NCBI GenBank assembly: GCA_003116975.1
Contig: BGKB01000109.1
Coordinates: 62,001 to 126,000, forward strand
Length of the DNA: 64,000 nt
Direction of reading: 5' to 3'
Origin: Aurantiochytrium sp. KH105
Taxonomy: Eukaryota; Sar; Bigyra; Thraustochytrida; Thraustochytriidae
Shown: positions 51,029 to 61,474 of the stretch, piece after piece
Layout: each line of letters opens with the position of its first letter
Position numbering within the stretch: the stretch's first letter is position 1
Notes under the pieces: generated by a model
The model's database searches: none
What the model was told of the DNA's origin: nothing
Seen by the model: only the letters and a program-made list of their open reading frames with translations
Translations under genes and position numbers: made by a program

Positions 51029-51771
51029 TCTGCGTCTACCTCTGCAGCGTTTCGGGTTTGGTGGTATATGGTCTGTATCGTGTTGTCGGCGTCCAGGGTC
51101 TCAGTCTGCCCCTCTTTGTTTCCGTCCCCCCACTTCGACAAAGCCCTTATGCTTGTGAAAGCGCGGTTGAACGAGAATGCGGCGGGCGGCGAGACGAGCA
51201 CGTGCGCCCGAGGTGCAGAGTAATAACGTATAATCATAAATAAACTCGTGCCCCCCAAGGACCACATTCATAGGTGTAGTGGAGATCACAGTGACGGACC
51301 TTGGCGGCGAGTCTGGATCTTGGCGGTCGTCAGGACTATACCATACCTGGCACAGCTGCAGCATTAAAAAAGCCAACAAAAATCTTTGGGGTGCTGCTGC
51401 AGCAGTGGCAGCTTCAGATCGCAAAGGTGATCAAGTTTCACGTCCACAAAGGAGCACGGAGGGCTCGGAGGGAGCGGTTCGCGATGCGATGATGCCAGTC
51501 GCAAGTACTTCGCCCCTTTGTTGTGTTTTTACGAGAGTGTTCACCTAAGAAGTGGGTGAATCATCGTGAATAATGAGCACCACGACAAGACCCAAACAGG
51601 GAGGGTCCACGCGACTCGAGCCGTGCCGAGCCGAGCCGAGTGAACACGGCCCAGCCGCAAGGCGCGTGCGGTTGCGACGACGTGCGTGGGGAGAAAAGCT
51701 TAGCAAATCACGCCGTTTCCCAAGGCGTGGCCTTGAGTCGGTGACCTCACCACGCGTTAAAGTAGGCCACA
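51029..51771. promoter_or_regulatory. Rest of the divergent GST / NUP43-like upstream region
   Basis: 743 bp with no supported gene. A short GAGCC pentamer run sits near 51620-51640. Presumed promoter region of the NUP43-like gene. Confidence 0.4.
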
Positions 51772-52827
51772 ATGATGGTGGTCAGAGCCAACGACGACGG
51801 CGACGTCGAAAACGTGGCTCTCGTGGAAAACACGCACGAGGAGAGGAGACCTCTGTGGGAGCACGCAGTTCCTTTGGCCACGTGCAGCAAGCTTATTGCA
51901 GGAAACGCGCTCACGGGCTTGCCGGCAACGCTGTGCGTGGGCACAGCGTCCGGACGCGTCCAGATCTATGGCGAAGACGACAGCGCGCCCATCGCGCACT
52001 ACTCGATGAACGCAAGCGTCTCAGCGCTGAGTGTGCTCAACGTGCGCCACGATGCCCCTCGTATTCTGGCCGGTGACAACGCTGGCCACGTAGGCCTCTT
52101 CCAGCTCGAGGCTCCTGCAGAGGATCCTTCATCACAGCCGCTCACTAATCTTGGCAGACTTCATCTCTACGAGTCTTGCGTCACAAGTGTGAGTGTGTGC
52201 CCGTTCCGAGGCGGTCTCGGTGTAGCTGGTTCTGAGGAGGGAAAAGTAGACCTCATTCATCTCGAGCGAATGCAGACTCAGACCATTCCTTCGCGCGACG
52301 CTGCCTGCGTCAACGACATTTGCTTCTGGAGTCCAGATGCTGTCGCAGTTGCGGGTTCGAGTCCGGGAGGAGTGTTGCGCGTATGGGACGCGCGGTCTCC
52401 TACGATGGCGATGCAGTCTCTGCCCGATGCTCGAAACGCAAACACGCGTCAGACATCGCTGGCGGTGCACCCGAGCGTGCCCTACCAGCTCGCCTGTGGC
52501 GACGCACTTGGCGGCATTTCTCTGTGGGACTTGCGAACGCAGCGCTGCTCGGGTCGTCTGGTTACGCACCAAGACACGATCACTGGACTCACCTTCCATC
52601 CGGACCGTCCGCAAATCCTTTTGTCGGCCTCTGATGATGGTATGGTACGCGCCTTGAACGTTCAGACGCCCAGCCAAAGCCCCGTAGACCCACTGTATTC
52701 TTTTCAAGGCATGGCTTGCACAAGTGTCGACGTCTGCTCGGACGAACTTAGTGGACCGCTGCTGATGGCGGGTGGCGAAGACGAGACGATTATTCTCACT
52801 CCGCTATTGCAAGTGCTCCCGCTTTAA
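51772..52827 (+). CDS. NUP43: WD40-repeat protein, NUP43-like nucleoporin (351 aa)
   Basis: A single beta-propeller protein. Blades are visible as LCVGTASGRVQIYGED, ILAGDNAGHVGLFQLE, GVAGSEEGKVDLIHLE, VAGSSPGGVLRVWDARS, LACGDALGGISLWDLRT and LLSASDDGMVRALNVQ, followed by a last blade MAGGEDETIILTPLLQ. The repeat order, the long loop before the fifth blade and the closing blade resemble NUP43 of the NUP107-160 (Y) nuclear pore complex. The assignment is moderate because WD40 proteins are easily confused; another small WD40 scaffold is possible. The start MMVVRAND at 51772 could equally be the second Met. Length fits NUP43 (about 350-380). Confidence 0.7.
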   Translation: MMVVRANDDGDVENVALVENTHEERRPLWEHAVPLATCSKLIAGNALTGLPATLCVGTASGRVQIYGEDDSAPIAHYSMNASVSALSVLNVRHDAPRILAGDNAGHVGLFQLEAPAEDPSSQPLTNLGRLHLYESCVTSVSVCPFRGGLGVAGSEEGKVDLIHLERMQTQTIPSRDAACVNDICFWSPDAVAVAGSSPGGVLRVWDARSPTMAMQSLPDARNANTRQTSLAVHPSVPYQLACGDALGGISLWDLRTQRCSGRLVTHQDTITGLTFHPDRPQILLSASDDGMVRALNVQTPSQSPVDPLYSFQGMACTSVDVCSDELSGPLLMAGGEDETIILTPLLQVLPL

Positions 52828-53193
52828 AAGGAAAAAAGCTCGCAGTCTCTCGGATAAACCAAAACATAAAACTTAGTAATGACCTGTTTGCTTGCCTTGG
52901 GAATTTGATGTACAAAGAGAGTAAGACAGCTGTTTCATTCTTTTGAATAAAAATTGGAAAACAAAGAGTGCCGCCACCGCCGAAAGATCGATGGCTGCTA
53001 GAAAGAAAAGGGATCTTTCTACCACATAAATGACCTTGCACATCTGACTCAGGTTCATCGGAGTCGGTATCGAATAAATAAACAGATGGTGCGTCGGCGG
53101 GGTGCGCGCCGTTGCAACAGTCAAGTGGCTAATGGATCGAGGTCAGGATGGACGGGTGCTCGCTCACCATAATGTCCTGACCTGTGAAAGAAT
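52828..53193. other. Convergent intergenic region
   Basis: 366 bp, AT-rich, between two stop codons. Nothing recognised beyond presumed 3' UTRs. Confidence 0.6.
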
Positions 53194-54618
53194 TTAGGAC
53201 ACATTCTCCTGATTGTGATTGACACCAGCTTCTTCTGCACTTCCACCGCCCAAAGCGGGGGCAACACTCGCATTGCGCATCTCAGGAACAGTACACGTAT
53301 CAATGTCGCTATCGTCAGGGACAACATCGTCAGGATCATCCTCGCTCTCGCCGGTGCCGACGGGCGGTGCGCTAGGAGGCAGGGTATCTGTTACCGTTTT
53401 TGACAAAGATGTGCTCGCTTTGAGTTCGATCACTGGAGGTGTATTTACCTGCTGCGCGGTAATTTCCTTTCGATGAAGCCCGTTGAAATGATCTCCAGCC
53501 GCAAAGAGTCGAGAATCCTCCACATTGGAAATACGGACAGCGGTCCCAGCGGTGATCTCAGACTCAGAAATACCAAAGTTGTCCTTGACATTCTCCGAAA
53601 TAATGGTCGGCAGACCTTCGCGGTTGCCAGAGTTTGAAGAAATCATGAGGGTGCGCACGACGAGGAGGGCATTCGAAGGGATAGTCATCCATGAGATTGG
53701 CAACAAGTAGTCGTAGTAAGAGTACAGGTAAGGTATTGCCGCAAAAGAAATGTAAATTGTCGCCTGCACGATAGCGTTCACGATATTGAAATTCTGCACG
53801 CTTTCCATACGCTCCTTGACGATCTTGATTTCTTCGGAGCCCACGTACTGGTATGCGCTGTCAAGCTGGCAAATCAGGGTTCTCTTGAGAAGCAGGCCCT
53901 GGAGGGCAAGAATGATCATAATGATTCCTGCGCCGCCCATACATGCAACCCAGGTGCCTATCGAGACCGCAGGGTTTTCAGCCGCGACGGAGACAAAGGC
54001 GAGAGTGCCCAAAAATACGTGACCTAGTGTCAATGCCGTCGATGTGAGCGTACGTTCGGCGAAAATGCCCTGCGCACCGGGCACGTGCTGCTTCACAAGG
54101 GTCGAGATCAGCGCCGGCTGGTAGAGGCTGGTGCATATGTAGTACGAGGAGCGGCAGATCCACCACAAGAGCGTCGCATCCAGGTCAATGGCAACGTGCG
54201 TCTCGAGGGGGCGGACAAGCACAAGTACGGCAAAAGTAGCCATGGACGGAGTCGTGATTCCAAAGTAAATGAGTAGCGTCAACAGGGTTATGTGGTCTGT
54301 GATCCTTCGAGTTCGGCGGGATCTGGCCATCCTGACCACTTGCGAATTTTGAAAGCTCCTGAGCTTTTTCCAAAAAGCTGGAAAGTAGACGACAAAGACG
54401 GCAGTCACGACGACAAGCAAAATAGCCCAGAGGACGCGAATCGCAATGAGACTCAAGTGGCAGTCCCTTCCTTCTGCTGACACCCAGTGCGCGGTACCAG
54501 TCCATTCGGGTTCGCAGACGCATATGGGCACATTAGCACCTTCTGCGGCGAAGCACGACCCATGGCCGGAGCACTCGAGGCTTGAGCGCGTAGTGAATTG
54601 CTTTTCGCCACAAGTCAT
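53194..54618 (-). CDS. EGF-like/seven-transmembrane protein (474 aa)
   Basis: The start at 54618 (MTCGEKQFTTRSSLECSGHG) is chosen because the in-frame extension to 54825 is repeat-derived and basic. An EGF-like module lies at about 15-41 (LECSGHGSCFA, ICVCEPEWTG). About seven membrane spans follow at 57-79, 108-136, 149-175, 191-212, 218-244, 277-301 and 303-325. The 150-residue C-terminal tail is acidic, Ser/Thr/Pro-rich and likely cytosolic. The topology resembles a receptor-like 7TM protein with an extracellular EGF head, a type seen in oomycetes and related protists. No GPCR family motif (DRY, NPxxY) is seen, so receptor function is inference. Oddly, no cleavable signal peptide precedes the EGF unit. 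Confidence 0.78.
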   Translation of the reverse strand: MTCGEKQFTTRSSLECSGHGSCFAAEGANVPICVCEPEWTGTAHWVSAEGRDCHLSLIAIRVLWAILLVVVTAVFVVYFPAFWKKLRSFQNSQVVRMARSRRTRRITDHITLLTLLIYFGITTPSMATFAVLVLVRPLETHVAIDLDATLLWWICRSSYYICTSLYQPALISTLVKQHVPGAQGIFAERTLTSTALTLGHVFLGTLAFVSVAAENPAVSIGTWVACMGGAGIIMIILALQGLLLKRTLICQLDSAYQYVGSEEIKIVKERMESVQNFNIVNAIVQATIYISFAAIPYLYSYYDYLLPISWMTIPSNALLVVRTLMISSNSGNREGLPTIISENVKDNFGISESEITAGTAVRISNVEDSRLFAAGDHFNGLHRKEITAQQVNTPPVIELKASTSLSKTVTDTLPPSAPPVGTGESEDDPDDVVPDDSDIDTCTVPEMRNASVAPALGGGSAEEAGVNHNQENVS

Positions 54619-54621
54619 CTT

Positions 54622-54660
54622 GCTCGCTCGCTCGCTCGCTCGCTCGCCCGCTCGCCCGCT
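54622..54660. repeat. (GCTC)n tetranucleotide repeat
   Basis: GCTC/GCCC units beginning 4 bp upstream of the EGF-7TM start codon, so inside its presumed 5' UTR. Confidence 0.88.
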
Positions 54661-55353
54661 TGCCCTCTCGTTTGTACGGTCTCTTTCCCTTGGTTCTATG
54701 GCAACGAGTCCTCTGCGCAAGTCCCCCGCGCCTAGCCTCGAAAGGCTCTGCTCGTCCTCGTGCGTACTCGCGAGTCCTCGCGCGTACTCGCAAGCCGAGT
54801 CGCGGCGCCACGTGCGCCTGGACACGACACGAATTTGCCTTTTGGCTTATAGCTTGCTTGCCAGAAGAAAAGTTGACAATGCTAGAGAGAAAATTACTAG
54901 TAGGCCTGGGCTAATAAGCAAGACACGTGGGCCCCTCCTCGTGGCGGTCGTACGACGTACTATACCCAATTTTGAGCGGTATAGAAAGGTCGCAACGCGT
55001 GGTTGGCCTCATTGGAGGATGAAGTTGGTCAACTGTGGCGGTCATCGCGTTGGCGCGTCGGCAAAGAAGCAGTATTTCGTCTCGTTCTTGATCAAGACAA
55101 CGAGACAATAAGCTTGAGGCAAAGGCCAAAACTTTGAGGAGCTTGGCGCCTTCAGGATAGTCACATTTCAATGAACGTAATTTTGCCAAGTTGTACGAAG
55201 AAAGTAAGGAAGAAGGGAAGTTAGAAGCCCTGCGGAGATGATGACGCGCAAATCAACGCGACATGCCAAGTATAAAAGGTTGGGTAATCAAATATCCAGG
55301 CGTATCATTTTCGTCATTGTGCTACTTTTTCTTCTTCTTCTTTTTTTTTTCTT
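54661..55353. other. Spacer between the MYB 3' end and the EGF-7TM gene
   Basis: 693 bp with no supported gene. A TATAAAAGG-like sequence occurs at 55270-55278 on the plus strand, but no plus-strand gene follows. A T/C-rich tract (55327-55356) lies at the MYB stop. Confidence 0.5.
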
Positions 55354-57714
55354 CTAAACAGAGGCTGTCGCAGTGCCTTCCCTCTCGGCAGTGTTTCCGC
55401 GCGTCTTGGAAGTCGGGGACATCCCCTCGACAGTCTCGGGACCGACCGGCTCGCAATCCTCGGATGATCGCGCGCTGGCTTCGCTACTCAGGTTGGCTTG
55501 GCCGTCGTTCGCATTGGAGCTGTTTACGGGCGAGACTGCCACGAGTGCTGCCTCAAGGGCCTCAATGGAAAAGTCGAACTCGTGGAATTGGCTTGCGCTC
55601 GGCGTCTGCGACGCGATGTGTTGAAATCCGTGGCCGCTTGAGGTACGGTCACCGAGGCCAAAGAGCGCATTCGATGAGCTGTTCCCGTATCCCCCTCCAT
55701 TTCCAGATTGATTGTACATTTGCTGTTGCTGTTGCTGCGACATGTGCTGTGACTGCGAGGTTTGGTCTTGCTGCTGCTGCTGCTGCTGCTGCCGCAGTAA
55801 TGACGAGGTTGAGGAGGAGGATGGGAGTCCCTGCGGCGCCTGCTGGAACTGGTACTGTTGCTGCTGCTGTTGCTGCTGGCGCACATGCTGCGGCGTGCGT
55901 GTACCCCACCTGCCAAAGAGAGGAGTGTTGCGACTCGAGAGCAATGGCGCCAGCGGAGAGTTGACATCAAAGCGCGGCGAGAACAATTGTGAGCCGCCCT
56001 GTGCGGGGGTCGGCGGGGCCAGGAACATGTTGGCAAAGTTGGTATAATTGCCAAACATGGGTGAAGCAATGATGCCTTGCGAAAGGTTCAGACCCGCCAT
56101 CTTCGGGCTCAGCTGGCCGAGCAGGTTAACTGCCTCCGCGGACGCAGGTGTGAGCTTCGAAAGAGAGCCCAGCTCAAAGTCGCCCAAATCCCGCGAGGGG
56201 CCGCGAAAGGTCTGCACCTGCAAGTCCGGGCGCTTGGCAATGCCTTGCTTTCCCTTGGAAGTGCGACGCTGCTTTGTCGATTTGGCTGCGCTTGGCTTGG
56301 GTCGCTTTGTCCCGGAAGAGCTCTTGGAGTTCTTGGGCTTGCGCGATGCCGCGGACTTGGCTGGCGTCTTGTTTGCGGCGTCGTTCTCCATTGCACCCCC
56401 GTCACTTGTAAGAGCCTGGAGCGTGGCCGTGCCGCTCGTGTTTGTGGCAAGGTCTGGTGAGAGCACCGGGGGCGGCGGCGGCGGGGGCGGCAATGGCGTT
56501 TCACAAACGGACGACGACGCCGCCGCCGCCGATGCCGGTTTGATGCTTTCTGCGTTCGCGCGAGCACCATTCACTGAGCCCAGAGGGTTGAGCGGTGCGC
56601 GATTCTGTCTCTTGTTGTCGCCACCTGCAGGGTTAGCGGACACATTTGAGCTACTTGCGGAGGAGAAATCTCTAATGGGTGGCCGAGGGGAAGATTCGCT
56701 GTTTCCCTCTCCGTCTCCTTCTTTCGATTCTTCATGCTCGACGATGATATGACGTCCTTCCGAGCGGACGTCACCATCGGCATCGGCGTCTCCATCAGCC
56801 TCTGGCTGTTTAGGCAAGATCTTGCCGTTCTTGGTGATGGTAATGTGTTTAAGGAGCGGGTGGTCCGGCATTTCCGAGCCGCTTTCGGCGGCTCTGGCGG
56901 CCTGGCGTGCCAGGCGCCGCATCGTCGAATAATAGCGGTTCTTGATGGCATTATCTGTGCGTCCACGCACAAACTTTGCAATTTCGGCCCACTGATTGCC
57001 AAGCTTGGCATGATATTCAAAGATGATGCGGTCCTCCTCTTTAGTCCAGGTGCCCTTCTTGACGTCTGGGTTGAGGTGGTTGTGCCAGCGCTCTCGGCAC
57101 TGCTTGCCGATGCGTCCAGGGAGCTCCGCGGCGATGAGGGACCAAGACTTTGCGCCAAGCCGCTGCACGGTAGCGTGAAGTGTGCGGTCTTCTTCTGCAC
57201 TCCAAGGGCGTTTCGAGAGCGATTTTTCCTCTTTGCCTCCAATGTGCATAAAGGCAAACTTTTTGGCATTGATGTGGTTGTTGTTCTCGTTGGGCGATGG
57301 CGAAATAAGCGTGCTTGGATGGACGTGAGTGCGTCCTTGCGAGTGGTGCACGTGCGGGTGGGCGTGTGCGTGAATGTATGGGAGCCTGGCGTGGTCGTAG
57401 AAAAGTTTGGGCGCTTGTGCTCGTGCTTGCAAATGATGATGCTGGTGGTAAGGATGGTCCATTGCCGGTGGTGGTGCGCCGCCGTTGGAGCTGCTGATGC
57501 TGTTGCTGTGGCCGTGCATGCGGTGACGCATGGGGGCGCGGTTTGGGTCCATGTTTGCTGAGCTGGTGGACATTGAGTGCATTACCTGATGTTCGCGCTT
57601 ATATCCATCCGCCATCACCGGTCGGTTGTTGTTGCTGTTGTTGCTGTTGCTGTTGCTACTGCTGCTGCCGCCGCTGTCCGAGTGTCGCTGACGAAAGTGG
57701 TCGTGCTGTTGCTC

Positions 57715-57747
<33 letters not shown>

Positions 57748-58026
57748 CACGCTCAGCGGATGGAGATATGTAGGCATTGCAGGAGCCGTTGTTGCCGCCT
57801 CTGCCTTGCTGCGCTCGAGGTCCAGGCTCTCGCGAAAGCTGTCGCACAGACTCCCGCGCGGCGCGTCGGCTGTGCTCCCCGCCTCGCTCGCAGCGGAGCC
57901 CGTGTCCCTCTGGCGATTACCGCTATGAATCGCGGGGGTCCGTGCGGAGCAGGGAAAAGAGACGTTCGCAAAGGGACGTTGCTGGGACTGCTGCTGCCGA
58001 GTTCGCCTCAGGTCTGCGCTTGCCAT
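55354..58026 (-). CDS. MYB: R2R3-type MYB transcription factor, Gln-rich (890 aa)
   Basis: Nuclear DNA-binding regulator. Two adjacent MYB repeats lie at about residues 270-372. R2 is [16 protein letters not shown] ... [20 protein letters not shown] with WHNHLNP. R3 is [20 protein letters not shown] ... [20 protein letters not shown] with YYSTMRR. Both match the animal c-MYB R2R3 more closely than plant MYBs, including the [15 protein letters not shown] and [10 protein letters not shown] recognition helices. No R1 repeat is seen upstream. Flanks are disordered: poly-Gln and Asn/Ser runs at about 90-130, His-rich near 190-215, Lys-rich stretches at about 560-600, and further Gln runs at about 715-780. 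The start is the first ATG at 58026; residue 84 is an alternative. Targets unknown. Confidence 0.94.
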
Positions 58027-61000
58027 CGACCGTCCCAGCCACTGCGGAGGCCCGAGCGGGTCCTGCTCTGCCGGCGGCCCTGCTCTGCTCCGCTCCGCCG
58101 ACGTGCGTGCGGGTTATGCTGCCTCGCGCGGGTCTCGCTCGCTCGCTCGCTCTGCCATGCGCGTCTGCAGGGAGCCGCCGAGCCAAAGCGAGCCAAGCCG
58201 AGCAGGCCGAGCGAGCGCAGGGCCGAGCCGGGCTCGCGCGCTCGCACGCGCTCGCGCGCTCGGCAGGGAGGGAGCGCAGGCAGGCGGGGAGCGCGAACTC
58301 CACCTCCCTCCCGCCTCGCTCCCTCCTGCAGCGATTCTGACCCTCCCCCGCGGCACCGCGCCTCCCTCCCTCCCGGGCTGCGCCGACAACGCCGCCGTGT
58401 GGGTGCTTTTGGCCGTTCACGGCGCGGCGGGAGAGGAGGACGACCAGGAGGCGAGGCCGAGCGAAGAGCTCGGCGCGGAGGCGGGGCTCCTCGATCGAAG
58501 TCGATCGATAGGTCCATCGAGCGAGCGAAAAGACGCCGAGATTAGGCTTGGGCTTGGGCTTGAGCGTGCGCTTGAGCTTGAGCGTGGGCGTGGGCTTGAG
58601 ATTGGGCTCGGGCGAGGGAGCGAAGCGGCGCGAAAACTTGGAACAGGGGGCGACCTCGAGCTCGAAGAATGGGACGGGGACTGACCCACCCTCCCGAAAA
58701 GCGGGGGGAACACTCGAGTCACAACTCGAAGGACTCCACTCCTACTACCAGCTCAGAGTCCCGCTGCTCCGGTGCGGCGTCCGCCACTTCTCCTCCTCCT
58801 CCTCCTCTCGTTCGACTCGTTTACAACTTCTCCGTCGCCCGTCTTCTCGTTCGGTCCTCCCTCCGGGGCTGGCTCGGCTCCGCTCGACTGTTGGCGCACC
58901 GAGACTGCTCGGCGGCGCGGTGTGCCCCGCTCTTACTCCTGGCCGCGTGCACCCCCCCACCACTATACCGAATGGCCTATACCGCCTCTTTCTCGCCCAT
59001 TTTACAAAATGAAACAAAATGGCCAACCAGGTAGTAGTAGGAGCACTACACTACATGCAGCAATGGCGGCCGCCGTGGCGCCCAAAGCACGCCTTGTCTT
59101 GCCGTGCCTTGCGCACGCTCGCACGCACTCGAGTCTGCGCGCGGCTGCGGCGAAACCGTCGCCGTCGGGGACTGCGCGCCACGCGGCCAGCCGACCCGGA
59201 GGGCGATCATGCGCGCGGCTGCTGGGCTGGTCTCGGGTGGAGCCAACGTTGGCTTGGGACGCGCTGGGACGATTTTGACGACGACGATAGCAGCGGCACA
59301 GACAGCAGCAGCGGCGACCGAGAGCGCGGGCGCTCGAGGCCTTCGCGCCGCAGCCGCGCGAGACGCTGCGCTCGCTCTGGCAGGGCGAGAGGGCCGCCGG
59401 GGCCTGGACTCGATCGAGGCTGAGCCCGCGAGACGCGGTGGCACCGTCGCGTGCTGGGCGGAGCGAGGTTCGCTTCGTGGCAAGAGTTACGTTGGAACGC
59501 GATCGGGCCCGGGCACCAAGCAAGCAAGCAGTGCATAGCGAGCCAGCAAATGCATGCGCTTCCTTTTCAGGACGCCCTCGGTGCTCAGGGTAAGCCCAAG
59601 GTAAGCCCAGGGCAATGCGAAGCAATGCGCCAGGCCAACCCAGACGTCACGAGGCCGAAACATGTCGCGCCAAACCAAGTCATCGCTGGCCCTGCCCTGC
59701 ACGAGACTCATGACTTGCATCGCTCTCACGTACGCCGACCGGTCCTTTTTACGGAAAAAGAGTGGCCAACAGCCATTTGATGCCGGGCACCGACAGCTTC
59801 TTGCTTGACGTCGTGTAGTGTCAAAGGTCGCTCGCATCGAGTGCGCCACTGGCCTTGCTAGAAAACCAGCCAGCCAGCCAGCCAGCCAGCCATCACGGGG
59901 CCGGCCAGCTGCTGCAGCTGCTGCTGCAGCAGCAACCAAAGAAATGCACTCCCGCAGGACGCCTCGACATGAGAGCGACTGTGCCTCCTTCGTCGCATGG
60001 CCCTCCCTCTTTTCTTGCTTCCTTCCCTCCTCCCTCTTACTGTTAGTGGTGCCAGCCTGCCTGCCACGCCTCCGGCAACCAGCTGGCTGCAACGCGGAGG
60101 GACGGAAATACGTGTGCTCGGCGTGCGGCTGCAGCTAGCTGTCAAGCACTTGCAAGCGATGCAAGAAAAAAAAAGTAGAAAAGCAAAGAATGGAAAGAAG
60201 ACGCGGCAGCTACCGGAACCACTGGATGAAGGACAGCCAAGCATACAAACCAACTTGCCTTGAAGCCGGGCCGCGCTCATCCAGGCAGAGGCTCTGCCTC
60301 CATGTCGGACGCTCTCGCGCGACTTCGTTCGACTCGAGGAGAGGCTCGCGGTGCATCGGCAGCGCAAAGGGAAAGACTTTTTTCATGCAATGGCGAAGTT
60401 CCAGGGGCTCGCGATGGCCGACAATCAGTCAGGCGTATGTATGGCTGCGTCAACAAAAGGCCTGTCATGTATGCGTGAGTCCCAAAACTTCAGGATGCGA
60501 TGCGAAAGCTTGCAACAAAAAGAGCGAGCAATAGCGGCGCTGCCACTACCACGAGAATTTGACCATTGCTTGGGTGGGCTGGGCTACCTAACCTACCAGT
60601 CATACGTACCTCGACGCGGGGATGCCACTCGCTCCACGCTTATTGGAATAAAAAGTCAATCGATTCTCCCCCTCCGAGGCTTGCATCTCCAGCCTCCAAA
60701 CTCGTGCACGGAGCGGCGCCAACCATCGCCACGCATGCAATGGACGCCGAAAGAGCCGCCATGTCGGCCGGCGGTGATGGTGGTAAAAGGATGATGTTCT
60801 TGATGGGCGCTGCCAGCAGGAGCTGTAGACTGATTTGTCGCGAAGAGACGTGTGATCGGCAAACTGGTCCGTGTGAACTACCCGTCCCGTCCCATCTTTT
60901 TCACCCCCCCCCCCCTCTTCCACTTGCTCCAGTTGTACTCGGCCGGCCAATCGCAGCCGGCAGCTCCTCAGGATTGACCCTCCGAGCTATGAGCGACTTG

Positions 61001-61474
61001 CGCTTGCAGCTGTGACTGCGACCGCCGAAAGTGCATCGGGCGCAGAAGAAGCGAGGCCCCGCGCGAGCTTCGTTCGACGAGTCGAGGTGAGCGAGCTCTT
61101 CCCTCGGCGCCGCTAACCCGTAACCGCCGGCTCCACAGCCCTCCGCAACTGCGGGTGTGCGAAACGGGTTGCGCGCGACGGCGCGGAAGGCGCGGAAGGC
61201 GCGGCGCGAGGAGCCTTGAAGAGCGAGCGCTCTCAGGATTTGGTCTCGGTGTGCGGCAATGGAGAGGCTGCCGGGACGCCGGGAGGACGGCGCGGCGCGC
61301 AGAAGGCAGGGGAAGGAGAGAGTAGGAGAGAACCCGCGCTGCGCGGCGGCAGCGTTGCGGCAGCGTTGCGGCAGCGTTGCGGCAGAGTGTGTGTGAGAGA
61401 GAGGTGACGACGCACGGGGCGCCGGTGCGTTGCGGAGCGTCCAGATCGAGGTTGCGCGCATTGATCGTGTGTCG
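58027..61474. other. 3.4-kb gene-free region upstream of MYB and LRR genes
   Basis: Divergent spacer. It contains GCTT/GGGC hexamer-like repeats (58545-58615), (CCT)n at about 58790-58815, (CAGC)n at about 59866-59892, a C-homopolymer at 60904-60914 and GCGGCAGCGTT repeats at about 61340-61385. Open frames are Arg/Ala/Ser-rich on both strands and are not supported. No RNA gene seen. Confidence 0.5.

Noticed and set aside
55270-55278. TATA box (TATAAAAGG)
   Set aside because: It points rightwards on the plus strand into the 3' end of the minus-strand MYB gene; no plus-strand gene follows.
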